DNA of 64,000 bases from Acetivibrio sp964564015 (GCA_964564015.1 CAZLZR010000020.1:1-64000); one strand, 5' to 3'. Positions 8,232 to 16,941 are shown, counted from the stretch's first letter. Numbers and translations: made by a program. The notes: a model not told the origin generated them from the letters alone.

Positions 8232-9539
8232 TTATTTGACAATCGGCAGCTTCAAATGACTGTCCAGAATGTACTTCCATAACCATGCAAAATCAATTGA
8301 ATTTACCGATCCGTCCAAGTTAAGATCAGAATTTCTGACGTTGATTTGATTCGCACTAATTTGCCCTAATAAATAAGCTTTTAGGTTTGCCACATCTATA
8401 GAATTTATTTTGTCATCATTATTTACATCGCCATATAGCGTTAATATGTTCAAATCAATATTATCCACATCACTGTTGACATACAATGTACAAATTTCTT
8501 GTTGATACAAAGCTACCGTTCCGGTTGGCGAATAGTACCCCTTTAAAATATAATTATTTTCTTGTGCACCATAGAGCACGCAGTATTCAGAATATTCGGG
8601 ATAAACAGTGATTTCATAATTGGCATAGTTAGCTCCCTCGGGAATTAACACCCCATTTTCTATATAATTTTCGAATTTCGTGGGCCCTGCAATTGTTATA
8701 TGGGTTGTATAGTATAAGGCAGACAAACTTACATAATAACCGCCTTCGTCGGCAACTTCACCATATGGCAGTCTAACTTTACCACTAATTATATTTCCTC
8801 TGTCTAAGTATAGCTCTAAATCGGTATCGCTAAGTATCTTTGTTCTATCGCCAAGTTTATATGACGTTGGGCATACACCTGAAATATATTCATTAGTATT
8901 ATAATTAAAGTAGTATCCCGAAGAATATAAAGGGAGATCTACTTCAAAGCTCCCCCTGTCTTCGCCTTTTTTGATAACTGCATTGACTTTATCATAAAAA
9001 TACAAATCTCTCCTTGGATCACCATCGCATATATCATAGGGATCACTTTGTGCTGTGACATTTACTGTAACCGTTGAGTCACTCTGAGCAGTCAGCCCAT
9101 TAGGGAGCAATACAGTAGCTCTCACCTTTCTGCTCTCCACCAAAGTAATATTTACATTGGAGTAGTTTTCAAATTTGGTCAGTGTTTCAGCAAAATATTC
9201 AAAAGGCTCCTGGTTTTCTCCGGTGTAATAACTTACATTATAATACCCTTCAACAGGTTCCGCTAATTCACATCTGACCACGTATCCATTACCAAGGGAC
9301 AAAATACTCAAACAATAGCCTGTGCTGGTTTTCCCCTCTTCAATAATATATTCATGGCTAGATACAGACTTTGATGATTCTGCAATCACTTTCAGCTTAA
9401 TACCTCCTTCCGGTGCCACCTTTCCATCCGGCAAATATATGGTACCAAATATAGTTGGTGGAGGTGTCAAACCGTAGACATTGCAATATGAGACAGCAAA
9501 TGTCAGAACCATAAAACAGATCATAAACATGCGTTTCAC
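8232..9539 (-). CDS. Secreted dockerin type I protein with three beta-repeat domains
   Basis: About 435 residues. The N-terminus is a signal peptide (basic KR then a hydrophobic stretch, cleavage near VYG). Three related segments of about 110 residues follow, each opening with an LPxG-type beta strand (YLPDGKVAPEGG, LLPNGLTAQSDS, RLPYGEVADEGG), reminiscent of carboxypeptidase-regulatory-like folds. The last 70 residues are a type I dockerin with two calcium-binding repeats (GDVNNDDKINSIDVANLKAY and DLNLDGSVNSIDFAWLWKY), which docks to scaffoldin cohesins. No catalytic domain is visible, so a structural or binding role on the cellulosome is likely. I prefer the GTG at 9539, nine bases after GGGGAG. 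Confidence 0.85.
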   Translation of the reverse strand: MKRMFMICFMVLTFAVSYCNVYGLTPPPTIFGTIYLPDGKVAPEGGIKLKVIAESSKSVSSHEYIIEEGKTSTGYCLSILSLGNGYVVRCELAEPVEGYYNVSYYTGENQEPFEYFAETLTKFENYSNVNITLVESRKVRATVLLPNGLTAQSDSTVTVNVTAQSDPYDICDGDPRRDLYFYDKVNAVIKKGEDRGSFEVDLPLYSSGYYFNYNTNEYISGVCPTSYKLGDRTKILSDTDLELYLDRGNIISGKVRLPYGEVADEGGYYVSLSALYYTTHITIAGPTKFENYIENGVLIPEGANYANYEITVYPEYSEYCVLYGAQENNYILKGYYSPTGTVALYQQEICTLYVNSDVDNIDLNILTLYGDVNNDDKINSIDVANLKAYLLGQISANQINVRNSDLNLDGSVNSIDFAWLWKYILDSHLKLPIVK

Positions 9540-9706
9540 AATAATCAACTCCCCTTTTATAAATTAATAATTAATTTTATCATTAAAATATTTTAGTATG
9601 AAAATAACTGAATAGAATTAGAAATTGAATTTCAATATATCTTATACAGATATTTTATCATTACTAGAGATAATTTACCAGTAAAGCATGTATTTAGATA
9701 TTTAAA

Positions 9707-9826
9707 CTATTTTCCTTCAACATTATACTGTTGCAATGCAGATAATAATTGCGGGTTATATCTTCCATCATCAGTAATATTTTTATGGACAAATGCAACC
9801 ATGATAATTAAAAATAATCTTTTCAA
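9707..9826 (-). CDS. Possible 39-residue peptide downstream of the MerR gene
   Basis: A short ORF from a TTG at 9826 preceded by a run of six Gs six bases upstream, starting KRLFLIIMVAF and then polar. It begins 28 bases after the stop of the MerR regulator. The hydrophobic start could be an export signal or a membrane anchor. I recognise no family. The same reading frame can be extended upstream only by overlapping the regulator gene, which is less likely. Confidence 0.3.
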   Translation of the reverse strand: MKRLFLIIMVAFVHKNITDDGRYNPQLLSALQQYNVEGK

Positions 9827-9854
9827 AAATATCCCCCCATTGATTATTACAAAA

Positions 9855-10733
9855 TTATAACAGGCCAATACCATTGTCAGGAAGCTTCTGAAGCAATTTT
9901 TCATTGGCTTTGAGCATATTATCGTAATAATCATTGTATTCCGGACTTAACTTACGCATTGCAGGAATGAATACTTCATAGTATCCGCTTGTTTCCCCAA
10001 ACGTTCGGAACAAATTCATAAATTTAGCCATAATAGAGTTCGGATATTCATTTGATTTCTTAAATTCAGAGTATTTTATGATGCTCTCCTTATTACTTTC
10101 CCAGTATGATTCAAAGTCTTTAAAAGCATCCTGCATATTCATACTCATCATTTCAAGTCTCTCATCATCCATACCTGAATCCACTTCTTCAAATAGAGGT
10201 TTTATCTCCTCGGGTATTTCGATGGATTCCATATTATCTAAAAAATCAATAATTATGTCATACATCCTTTTTTGTTCATCAGTTTTTATCGGTGCATTAA
10301 GAAATTGTCCAAAATGAAGACTTAAATAGCGTCCAATATACCCCGGAAATGCCATCAGCAATTTTTCCTTAATGGTTATTTGTTGTTCCAGTAAATCAAG
10401 CTTTCTCTGTATATCTTCCATACTTTTTCCCCGCACCAGCTGTTCAATCAAATCTGTCCTGGCCAGCGCTGCCTTCGCTTTTATTTGCATCTCCTGCTTA
10501 ATCGTCATCAAAGCAGAATCTTTGTCTTTGCTTTCAACCACCTGTTTAATTTGATCAATATTTAAGCCAAGCTTTCTCAACATAGCAATGGTATTCAAAT
10601 TGCAAAGATCAGCTTCAGTAAACTCCCTGTATCCATTTTCTTTTGTTACGGGAAAAACCAGTCCCTTAGCTTGATAGTATTCTATTGCTTTCTTGGTTAA
10701 TCCTGTCTGTTTGCATACTTCATTGATTTGCAT
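9855..10733 (-). CDS. MerR-family transcriptional regulator
   Basis: About 292 residues. The first 70 are a MerR winged HTH (INEVCKQTGLTKKAIEYYQ, then NGYREFTEADL), followed by a long dimerisation helix and a C-terminal region of about 170 residues that probably binds an effector; it resembles no ligand domain I can name. Cys pairs typical of metal sensors are absent, so a drug or small-molecule signal is more likely. The ATG at 10733 matches the usual MerR start; an alternative GTG at 10745 sits directly on the GGGAGG site. No target gene is adjacent apart from the short ORF behind it; a promoter with an overlong spacer upstream suggests autoregulation. Confidence 0.85.
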   Translation of the reverse strand: MQINEVCKQTGLTKKAIEYYQAKGLVFPVTKENGYREFTEADLCNLNTIAMLRKLGLNIDQIKQVVESKDKDSALMTIKQEMQIKAKAALARTDLIEQLVRGKSMEDIQRKLDLLEQQITIKEKLLMAFPGYIGRYLSLHFGQFLNAPIKTDEQKRMYDIIIDFLDNMESIEIPEEIKPLFEEVDSGMDDERLEMMSMNMQDAFKDFESYWESNKESIIKYSEFKKSNEYPNSIMAKFMNLFRTFGETSGYYEVFIPAMRKLSPEYNDYYDNMLKANEKLLQKLPDNGIGLL

Positions 10734-10758
10734 TACTTTGGCCACCTCCCTATCATAA

Positions 10759-10789
10759 AGTTTAAGCTATAACCCAAGGTGACAGTCAA
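10759..10789 (-). promoter_or_regulatory. Candidate MerR-type autoregulated promoter
   Basis: On the minus strand TTGACT (10784-10789) and TAAACT (10759-10764) are 19 bases apart, the overlong spacing typical of promoters that MerR proteins untwist. The spacer carries a small dyad (ACC TT GGGT). It ends 26 bases before the regulator start. Confidence 0.4.
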
Positions 10790-10956
10790 GTACCTAATGA
10801 ATAAAAGCAAAATGATTAATATGATTTTACACCATTATTTTACATAACACAATGGCATTCTTCTTAGCTTTTCCATGTGTATTCAAAAACAGAATGTGGT
10901 ATTAATTGGGCTCAGGGTCTCCTTGATTTCCGATAATTGCCATATTTAAATTTCTG

Positions 10957-10985
10957 TTGAAAAATTCAATACGAAGGTGTATAAT
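10957..10985 (+). promoter_or_regulatory. Candidate sigma-A promoter of gltX
   Basis: TTGAAA (10957-10962) and TATAAT (10980-10985) with a 17-base spacer, giving a leader of about 150 bases before gltX. Confidence 0.6.
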
Positions 10986-11075
10986 ATTCAGATGTAATTG
11001 TAATGTAGAGCAAAACAACTGGAGTTGTTATTCTAGGTTGCAGTTTCTGTTGCGATATGATTATCAAAATGAAAG

Positions 11076-11120
11076 AGACGGTTTTTTGTTAGAAAACAAA
11101 GGAAACCGTCTTTAATTATA
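11076..11120 (+). terminator. Terminator/attenuator in the gltX leader
   Basis: AGACGGTTT (11076-11084) pairs with AAACCGTCT (11103-11111), followed by a TTAATTATAATTA tract. Upstream in the same leader AACAACT/AGTTGTT (about 11013-11029) can form a second hairpin. It lies between the promoter and the gene, so it should control read-through. I looked for a T-box sequence and did not find one. Confidence 0.55.
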
Positions 11121-11144
11121 ATTATAAGGAAATGGGGAATAATC

Positions 11145-12785
11145 ATGGATTACAAAAAATTAGCCGATTTACTTTTTCCAAACATCACAAAATCTATAGA
11201 ATATTATGAACAAACTGTTTTTCCAGATAGAAACTTAAGTGAAGGAGCAAAAGTCACCAGACTTGCACCAAGCCCAACAGGTTTTATCCATTTGGGCAAT
11301 CTTTATGGAGCTTTCGTTGATGAACGCTTGGCTCATCAAAGCAACGGCATATTTATGCTCCGTATAGAAGACACTGATGAGAAAAGAAAAGTTGAAGGTG
11401 CAGTAGAACTCATTATTTCCTCCCTCGAGTATTTTGGTTTAAAATTTGATGAAGGTGCGGGAATTGACGGAGAAATAGGAAACTACGGGCCATACTACCA
11501 AAGCAACCGAGGAGAAATCTACCAGACGATTGCAAAACACCTGGTCGAAAACGGCAGAGCTTATCCTTGCTTCTGTTCCGAAGAAGAACTCGAGGAAATA
11601 AGGCAACAGCAAGAAGCCGAGAAGGTAAATACCGGTTACTACGGCAAGTGGGCTAAATACAGAGATTTACCCCTTGAAGATGTTCAAAAACATATGGAAA
11701 ATGGCGAAAGCTTTGTTCTTCGCTTCAAATCAATGGGTAATCCTGATAAAAACTTTGAATTGGATGATGCCATAAGGGGACACCTTTCGATTCCCGAAAA
11801 CAATCAGGACGTGGTTATTCTGAAGGCCAATGGAATACCTACATATCATTTTGCCCATGTTGTAGATGATCATCTTATGAAAGTTACCCATGTAATAAGA
11901 GGAGAAGAATGGCTTTCAACCTTGCCTATACACTACGAATTGTTTACAACCTTAGACTGGGAATTGCCGGTATACTGCCATACAGCGCATTTGATGAAGA
12001 TTGATGAAGGAGTAAAGAGAAAGCTTTCAAAGAGAAAAGATCCTGAACTGGGATTGGAATATTACATGAAATTAGGATACCATCCTGCTACGGTCAGAGA
12101 ATACCTTCTAACCATTTTGAACTCTAACTTCGAAGAGTGGAGAATTGAAAACCCCGACAGCAGTGTTTTTGATTTCAAATTCACTTTGGAGAAAATGAGC
12201 AATTCCGGTGCTCTGTTTGATTTGAACAAACTTAATGATATAAGCAAAAATGTACTGGTAAAAATTCCAGTGGAAGAAATCTATGATTTCCTGCTTAAAT
12301 GGGCTACGGATTATAAAACAGAAATTGTTGACCTCTTAACAGAACAAAAAGATGATGTAATAAAATTGTTGTCAGTTGGCAGAAATACCGACAAACCACG
12401 TAAGGATCTGGTTTATTGTGAGCAGATATTTGAATTTATCAATTATTTCTTTGAAGATTACTTTAAAATTATTGATAAATATCCTGAGAACATAGATGAT
12501 GCAGAGGCTAAAAAGATTCTAAAGGCTTATCTGGAGACCTATGATCACAGTGATGACCAGACACAATGGTTTGCTAAGGTAACAGAAATAGCAATATCAA
12601 ACGGATATGCGGCAAAACCGAAGGAGTACAAGAAGAATCCTGAAATGTATAAAGGTCATGTTGGTGATGTGAGTACTGTCATAAGGATAGCCCTTGTTGG
12701 TCGCAGCACTTCACCGGACATCTGGGAACTTCAGCAGATTATGGGTGAAGAAAAAGTACGTGAAAGAATTAAGAATTTGGTATAG
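11145..12785 (+). CDS. gltX: Glutamyl-tRNA synthetase
   Basis: A 546-residue class I aminoacyl-tRNA synthetase. The HIGH-type signature reads FIHLGN after LAPSPTG, RIEDTDEKR follows, and the KMSKS loop is KLSKRKD near residue 295. It charges tRNA-Glu (and possibly tRNA-Gln before amidation) in the cytoplasm. A CFC motif sits where many GluRS enzymes hold zinc-site cysteines. Length is slightly above the usual 470-500 residues, mostly in the C-terminal anticodon-binding half. The leader has its own promoter and a terminator-like hairpin, so expression is likely attenuated; amtB follows on the same strand from a separate promoter. Confidence 0.93.
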   Translation: MDYKKLADLLFPNITKSIEYYEQTVFPDRNLSEGAKVTRLAPSPTGFIHLGNLYGAFVDERLAHQSNGIFMLRIEDTDEKRKVEGAVELIISSLEYFGLKFDEGAGIDGEIGNYGPYYQSNRGEIYQTIAKHLVENGRAYPCFCSEEELEEIRQQQEAEKVNTGYYGKWAKYRDLPLEDVQKHMENGESFVLRFKSMGNPDKNFELDDAIRGHLSIPENNQDVVILKANGIPTYHFAHVVDDHLMKVTHVIRGEEWLSTLPIHYELFTTLDWELPVYCHTAHLMKIDEGVKRKLSKRKDPELGLEYYMKLGYHPATVREYLLTILNSNFEEWRIENPDSSVFDFKFTLEKMSNSGALFDLNKLNDISKNVLVKIPVEEIYDFLLKWATDYKTEIVDLLTEQKDDVIKLLSVGRNTDKPRKDLVYCEQIFEFINYFFEDYFKIIDKYPENIDDAEAKKILKAYLETYDHSDDQTQWFAKVTEIAISNGYAAKPKEYKKNPEMYKGHVGDVSTVIRIALVGRSTSPDIWELQQIMGEEKVRERIKNLV

Positions 12786-12844
12786 TGATTTTAATGGTGC
12801 ATAAAATAATCTTTACCAGATTATAAGTCTTAAAAATTTTTATA

Positions 12845-12873
12845 TTGCATTTCACTTAAAGATATGTTAAAAT
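12845..12873 (+). promoter_or_regulatory. Candidate promoter of amtB
   Basis: TTGCAT (12845-12850) and TAAAAT (12868-12873) with a 17-base spacer, 60 bases after the gltX stop. It would give an amtB leader of about 205 bases that contains two strong hairpins. Confidence 0.4.
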
Positions 12874-12914
12874 TCTTTTAATTATTTGTCGATGATGCAC
12901 AATTAATTGAGCGA

Positions 12915-12953
12915 AGACGCTTTTGAGTTTACATAACTCGAAGGCGTTTTTTT
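12915..12953 (+). terminator. Intrinsic terminator in the gltX-amtB gap
   Basis: An imperfect stem with G-U pairs (about 12915-12929 against 12935-12949) is followed by seven Ts. It may end gltX transcription, attenuate amtB, or both. Confidence 0.7.
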
Positions 12954-12993
12954 ATTGGTATGAAATGCGCATATCAATATTAAGGCAATGTGG

Positions 12994-13034
12994 CCTCCAA
13001 ACCCTATCAGGTACCGATAGGGTTTGGAGGTTTT
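12994..13034 (+). terminator. Second hairpin in the amtB leader
   Basis: A perfect 15-base inverted repeat (12994-13008 against 13016-13030) with a seven-base loop, followed by TTTTGC, about 55 bases before the amtB start. Tandem hairpins before amtB fit nitrogen-responsive antitermination in clostridia, but no ANTAR-type loop is evident. Confidence 0.6.
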
Positions 13035-13085
13035 GCATTCTTCTCGCTTTTATAAAAAACTACATAATGAAAGGATAATGTTAAA

Positions 13086-14384
13086 ATGAAAAACCTGGAC
13101 AGTATTTTAACAAGCAGCAACATCTTATTTATGTTCTTAGGAGCTGTCATGATTTTTGCTATGCATGCCGGCTTTGCATTTCTGGAAGTGGGATCGGTTC
13201 GAAAGAAAAATCAGGCAAATGCTTTGGTTAAGATTATTACCGACTGGTCAATATCCACTCTGGCATATTTTGTTATTGGATTTCCTATAGCTTATGGTAT
13301 TAGCTTTTTTAAGTCTGCAGATAAAATTGCAACTATGGGTTTTATCGATCAGACCTCTGTACCTGGATTTGACTTAATGCATTTTTTCTTTTTATTAACT
13401 TTCGCAGCAGCAATCCCGGCAATAATATCCGGTGGTATAGCCGAAAGGGCTAAGTTTTGGCCTCAGGTAATTGCAGGCGGTATTTTTGCCGGAATAATAT
13501 ATCCTATATTCGAATCTATGGTTTGGGGACAGAATGGATGGTTTCAAGATTTCATATCTTACCTTGGTAAAGCTCCACTTCACGATTACGCAGGTTCTAT
13601 AGTAGTGCATTCAATTGGTGGCTGGCTTGCTTTACCTGCTATAATGATCCTCGGTCCCAGACTAGGCAGATACAATAAAAACAAGTCAGTTCCAATCCCT
13701 GTAAGCAATATTCCTGTGCTTGGACTAGGAAGTTGGATACTGGCTGTCGGTTGGTTTGGCTTTAATGTAATGAGTGCACAAAACTTTAGTAACATTTCAT
13801 CACTGGTTGCAATCAACTCACTCTTTGCTATGGTTGGCGGTATACTATCTGCTCTTGTCCTGTCAAAAAATGATCCTACCGCAATATATAACGGTGCACT
13901 TGCAGGCTTGATTGCCGTATGTTCAGGGTCTGATTTATTCCACCCTTTATGTGCATTGGTAGTAGGCGGTATCGGATCTTTAATATTTATAAAGGTATTC
14001 CATTTTGAAACTGAAATATTGAAAATCGATGACGTACTTGGTGTCTGGCCCCTTCATGGTGTTGTAGGCTCTTGGGGAGGTATAGCAGCAGGCATTTTTG
14101 GCTCAAGTTTTTTTGGAGGTACAGGCGGTGTCAGTTTCGTGTCTCAATTTGCCGGTACATTGTCAGCAATATTATTTGCAGGTATAAGCGGCTTTATAGT
14201 CTACAAAGTACTTGATAAAACTCTAGGTATAAGGATATCAAAGGAAGAAGAGCTGATCGGGTGTGATGTTTCAATTCACAACACTAGCGCTTATCCGGAA
14301 GAGCAAAGTATCGAATTAGACAGCCGTAAGGAATTAGAATACATAGACTATAATTTGAGTGAATTAAATAAAAAAATTGTTTGA
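13086..14384 (+). CDS. amtB: Ammonium transporter
   Basis: A 432-residue Amt/Mep/Rh-family channel with eleven predicted membrane segments. The pore His pair is in HDYAGSIVVHSIGGW and in WPLHGVVGSWGG, and FAFLEVGSVRKKN near the first helix is characteristic. It moves ammonium into the cell under nitrogen limitation. The C-terminal cytoplasmic tail (about 50 residues) is the part that normally contacts a PII protein, but no glnK gene follows. A leader with two hairpins precedes it and three more hairpins follow. Confidence 0.93.
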   Translation: MKNLDSILTSSNILFMFLGAVMIFAMHAGFAFLEVGSVRKKNQANALVKIITDWSISTLAYFVIGFPIAYGISFFKSADKIATMGFIDQTSVPGFDLMHFFFLLTFAAAIPAIISGGIAERAKFWPQVIAGGIFAGIIYPIFESMVWGQNGWFQDFISYLGKAPLHDYAGSIVVHSIGGWLALPAIMILGPRLGRYNKNKSVPIPVSNIPVLGLGSWILAVGWFGFNVMSAQNFSNISSLVAINSLFAMVGGILSALVLSKNDPTAIYNGALAGLIAVCSGSDLFHPLCALVVGGIGSLIFIKVFHFETEILKIDDVLGVWPLHGVVGSWGGIAAGIFGSSFFGGTGGVSFVSQFAGTLSAILFAGISGFIVYKVLDKTLGIRISKEEELIGCDVSIHNTSAYPEEQSIELDSRKELEYIDYNLSELNKKIV

Positions 14385-14464
14385 TAAAAACCTCACAATA
14401 GCACTGAATTCTACAGGAATTCGTCTGTTGAATTACCAGCTGTGTATTATCTCTATGAAAATTC

Positions 14465-14510
14465 AACTTAAGGGGAATATTATTTTACTAATACTTCCCT
14501 TAAGTTTTCT
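14465..14510. terminator. Terminator downstream of amtB
   Basis: AACTTAAGGG (14465-14474) and CCCTTAAGTT (14497-14506) are exact complements, followed by TTCT on the plus strand. First of three hairpins in the 283-base gap between convergent amtB and the LuxR-type gene. Confidence 0.65.
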
Positions 14511-14521
14511 GGTCTATATAA

Positions 14522-14565
14522 ATCACGAAAATGATAATTCATTGGATAAATTTTATTTTCGTGAT
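14522..14565. repeat. Second inverted repeat after amtB
   Basis: ATCACGAAAAT (14522-14532) and ATTTTCGTGAT (14555-14565) form an 11-base perfect stem with a 22-base AT-rich loop. Confidence 0.6.
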
Positions 14566-14585
14566 ATTGTATTAAGGAAATTGAA

Positions 14586-14608
14586 GCGCGATGAAAATCT
14601 TTATCGCG
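14586..14608. repeat. Third inverted repeat after amtB
   Basis: CGCGAT and ATCGCG form a short GC-richer stem that can be extended by TTGAA/TTCAA outside a one-base bulge. It lies 60 bases beyond the end of the LuxR-type gene, so it may serve that gene. Confidence 0.55.
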
Positions 14609-14667
14609 TTCAATATAATTAACTATCGATTAAGATTACTTAAGCATTTGTTCAAGAAAAACTGTAA

Positions 14668-15492
14668 TTATGCGTGTTTACTGTACAAATCGTAAAATGA
14701 CAATTCATTGAGCATCAATGCTTTAACTACTGCATCAACCCTGGTACTTGCATTTAGCTTTTTAAATATAAGTTGATTGTGATATTTTATTGTAGGTAAA
14801 GACAGTTTTAATTCCTGAGATATTTGTTCATCTGAAAATCCTTGTGCTATCATTCCTAAAATCATATTTTGCTTTTCTGTCAGTTTTTGAAACAGGTTTA
14901 GCTCTTCACAACCGGAATTGCTAATTTGAGAGCTTTCACTATAAATATTAATTGCCAACAGTTCCATCAGACCTATCAGAGCGTTGATTATGGGATTCGC
15001 CAGACTTATTACTGATATATAACAATGAATTACTCCTTTATGAACAATAGGTATACAATACTCATGCAAATTTCTCAACTTATTGCTGTAATGAAAAGCA
15101 GGATATATGTATACAGGCCTTTTGAGTAGTTTAGCCAATGTAATAGCGTTTGTTCCAATACTTTCATCAGAGAAAGAAACTCCAGATTCAAAAAATCCAC
15201 TATATTGTGACCAACATAAAACAGACCCAGGCTTTTTCCTTAAGCCTACCAGATAACCTTGTGAATTTACCAGAGTAAAACAGTATTCACCCTTTACGTT
15301 TTTTATGGTATCCAAATGTCTATGCATAAAATCATTAAATTTATTTAGATAATTGTTCTTTTTCACAACTGTTTTAAGTTCATCAGCAGAAAGTTTTTTC
15401 AATGGCTTTTCCAAATCTCTTGAAAGACCTTTCTCGCTGCATACTTCCCACGATCTCAATAAGCTTTGATATAGCTGTATGTCATTTGTCAT
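14668..15492 (-). CDS. LuxR-type regulator with N-terminal GAF-like domain
   Basis: About 274 residues. The C-terminal 65 residues are a GerE/LuxR HTH (LTEKQNMILGMIAQGF, then SDEQISQELKLSLPTIKYH). The N-terminal 200 residues resemble the GAF input domain of AcoR-like regulators: SDESIGTNAITLA followed by PVYIYPAFHY is the segment I recognise. The ligand is unknown. I chose the ATG at 15492 because GGGGGAG lies seven bases before it; a longer form from 15555 has no ribosome site. It is divergent from the three-gene TPR/HTH set, which it may regulate; a dyad lies in the shared gap. Confidence 0.8.
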   Translation of the reverse strand: MTNDIQLYQSLLRSWEVCSEKGLSRDLEKPLKKLSADELKTVVKKNNYLNKFNDFMHRHLDTIKNVKGEYCFTLVNSQGYLVGLRKKPGSVLCWSQYSGFFESGVSFSDESIGTNAITLAKLLKRPVYIYPAFHYSNKLRNLHEYCIPIVHKGVIHCYISVISLANPIINALIGLMELLAINIYSESSQISNSGCEELNLFQKLTEKQNMILGMIAQGFSDEQISQELKLSLPTIKYHNQLIFKKLNASTRVDAVVKALMLNELSFYDLYSKHA

Positions 15493-15580
15493 CCTGTATC
15501 TCCCCCTGTGAGCTGCTGAGCCCATCAACTCAATATGAAAGTTTTTAGAAATCAACTTTTTTCCTGTCTATAAATTACCT

Positions 15581-15597
15581 TGATAGAAATTCTATCA
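15581..15597. promoter_or_regulatory. Candidate operator dyad upstream of the LuxR-type gene
   Basis: TGATAGA AAT TCTATCA is a 17-base perfect dyad about 90 bases before the LuxR-type start, in the 324-base divergent gap. It could be the binding site of that regulator; this is inference from position and symmetry. Confidence 0.35.
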
Positions 15598-15671
15598 CAA
15601 TATTTAAGTACTATGATTGCGTTATACTTGACCACTTCATGAGAAACAAATGCAGATTTTGTGCATAGTTG

Positions 15672-15700
15672 TTGATGCACCAGTCAAAACGTGATATTAT
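15672..15700 (+). promoter_or_regulatory. Candidate promoter of the HTH-TM/TPR genes
   Basis: TTGATG (15672-15677) and TATTAT (15695-15700) with a 17-base spacer. Just downstream ACTGTTTTT/AAAAACAGT (15714-15734) forms a hairpin followed by T-rich runs, which could attenuate transcription before the gene at 15817. Confidence 0.45.
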
Positions 15701-15816
15701 AGTAAATAATTATACTGTTTTTTACAAAAACAGTCCCTTTTATAGCTTTTTTGTAAATAGCGTTAAAAATATGCATATATATCCAAGTTCTACTCATTTT
15801 AGGGGGAGTATTAGCT

Positions 15817-16941
15817 ATGAGAAATAATGCTATAAATTTTGAAAACATCTTAAATATTATTTTTAAAACAACAACGAAAAGTGCTCAGTTTTTCGCTGAT
15901 TGCTATTTAAAGAAAGATATATCAATTATTTCTAGATGGAAAAATAATATTGTTGTCCCAAAAATTGAAGATTTAAGAAAGATTGTCGAATTTGCTAAAA
16001 GTGAATCTACTGGCGTACAGCGTGTTGTAATAAAGGATGAAATCACTAAACTACTTAAAAGTTCTCCAATAAAAAAAGATATACTTGAAATCATACTGGA
16101 AAAGGAAAATTTTGAAGACTTCCTGATGGAAACCTTGAGTGCCTTATCAATTGATTATAAGGACATAATTAGTGAAAATAATGAAGATAATATTTGTGAC
16201 CAAAAAACACAGCAGTGCAAAGATTTCAAATCAATTGATAAGGAGACTCACGAAAGTAATCATAATGAAGAGAAGGATGTTGTCGGCAATTACACTGGTG
16301 TAGTCCAATTTGATTTACTTATGTTAAGGAAAAAAGGAAAAAAACAAACAGAGTTTGCGGGTGAAATAAAAAAAGATATAGACCTCAGCCTTAGTGCAAA
16401 ACAAGGTGATATAAATAAAATCGGTAAATATATACTTAACAGAATGACAATCGGTATAATTGTTTTAGTATCTATTTCAGGATTCTTAATAACTCAGGCA
16501 GCAGATAACGGTCATAACAAAGGTTCAAAAGATACCTATCCAAGCGAAGGAATAACCCCTGTAGTTACAGCTGCAGTTACAACCCCAGTTAAATCAACAC
16601 CGATAGTTTCTAAAATCCATACCCCAAGTGAATCAGATGGAAACAAACTAAATAAGACTCCAATCCCAACACCTGAAACTTTACTTGATGATTACATTAT
16701 TCAAACCCAAACACCCATACTTGTCCCAGCCCCTACTCCATCTTCATCCCAAGAAATCTATGTCTCTCCCGCTTCAAAAAAAGGACAAGACAAAAGCTCT
16801 ACTACATATAATAAAGAAACAGATCATAATAATTCAAATACTAATTCGACCAATAATGGGGTAATAAATAACTTTAACATAACCTTTGAAGGAAATGATA
16901 ATGATATAGCGGTTGGAAATTCAACAATTATTAAAGAATAA
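15817..16941 (+). CDS. Membrane-anchored protein with N-terminal HTH-like segment and extracellular C-terminal motif
   Basis: 374 residues, family not recognised. Residues about 20-50 resemble a helix-turn-helix (AQFFADCYLKKDISIISRW, then NNIVVPKIEDL), of the kind with a DxSxISRW recognition helix found in clostridial proteins. One membrane helix lies at about 211-228, so the N-terminal half is cytoplasmic. Outside follows a Pro/Thr/Ser-rich linker of roughly 120 residues and then a short terminal motif (NITFEGNDNDIAVGNSTII) near residues 352-370. A related motif follows the N-terminal domains of the two secreted proteins encoded next. The layout suggests a transmembrane sensor that couples an outside contact to a DNA- or protein-binding domain inside. 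Preceded by GGGGGAG. Confidence 0.7.
   Translation: MRNNAINFENILNIIFKTTTKSAQFFADCYLKKDISIISRWKNNIVVPKIEDLRKIVEFAKSESTGVQRVVIKDEITKLLKSSPIKKDILEIILEKENFEDFLMETLSALSIDYKDIISENNEDNICDQKTQQCKDFKSIDKETHESNHNEEKDVVGNYTGVVQFDLLMLRKKGKKQTEFAGEIKKDIDLSLSAKQGDINKIGKYILNRMTIGIIVLVSISGFLITQAADNGHNKGSKDTYPSEGITPVVTAAVTTPVKSTPIVSKIHTPSESDGNKLNKTPIPTPETLLDDYIIQTQTPILVPAPTPSSSQEIYVSPASKKGQDKSSTTYNKETDHNNSNTNSTNNGVINNFNITFEGNDNDIAVGNSTIIKE

Noticed and set aside
10986..11144. T-box upstream of gltX
   Set aside because: No AGGGTGGNACCGCG-like sequence or specifier-type stem is visible, only a simple terminator.
14377..14622. 81-codon plus-strand ORF after amtB
   Set aside because: It runs through two inverted repeats, overlaps the amtB stop and has no ribosome site.
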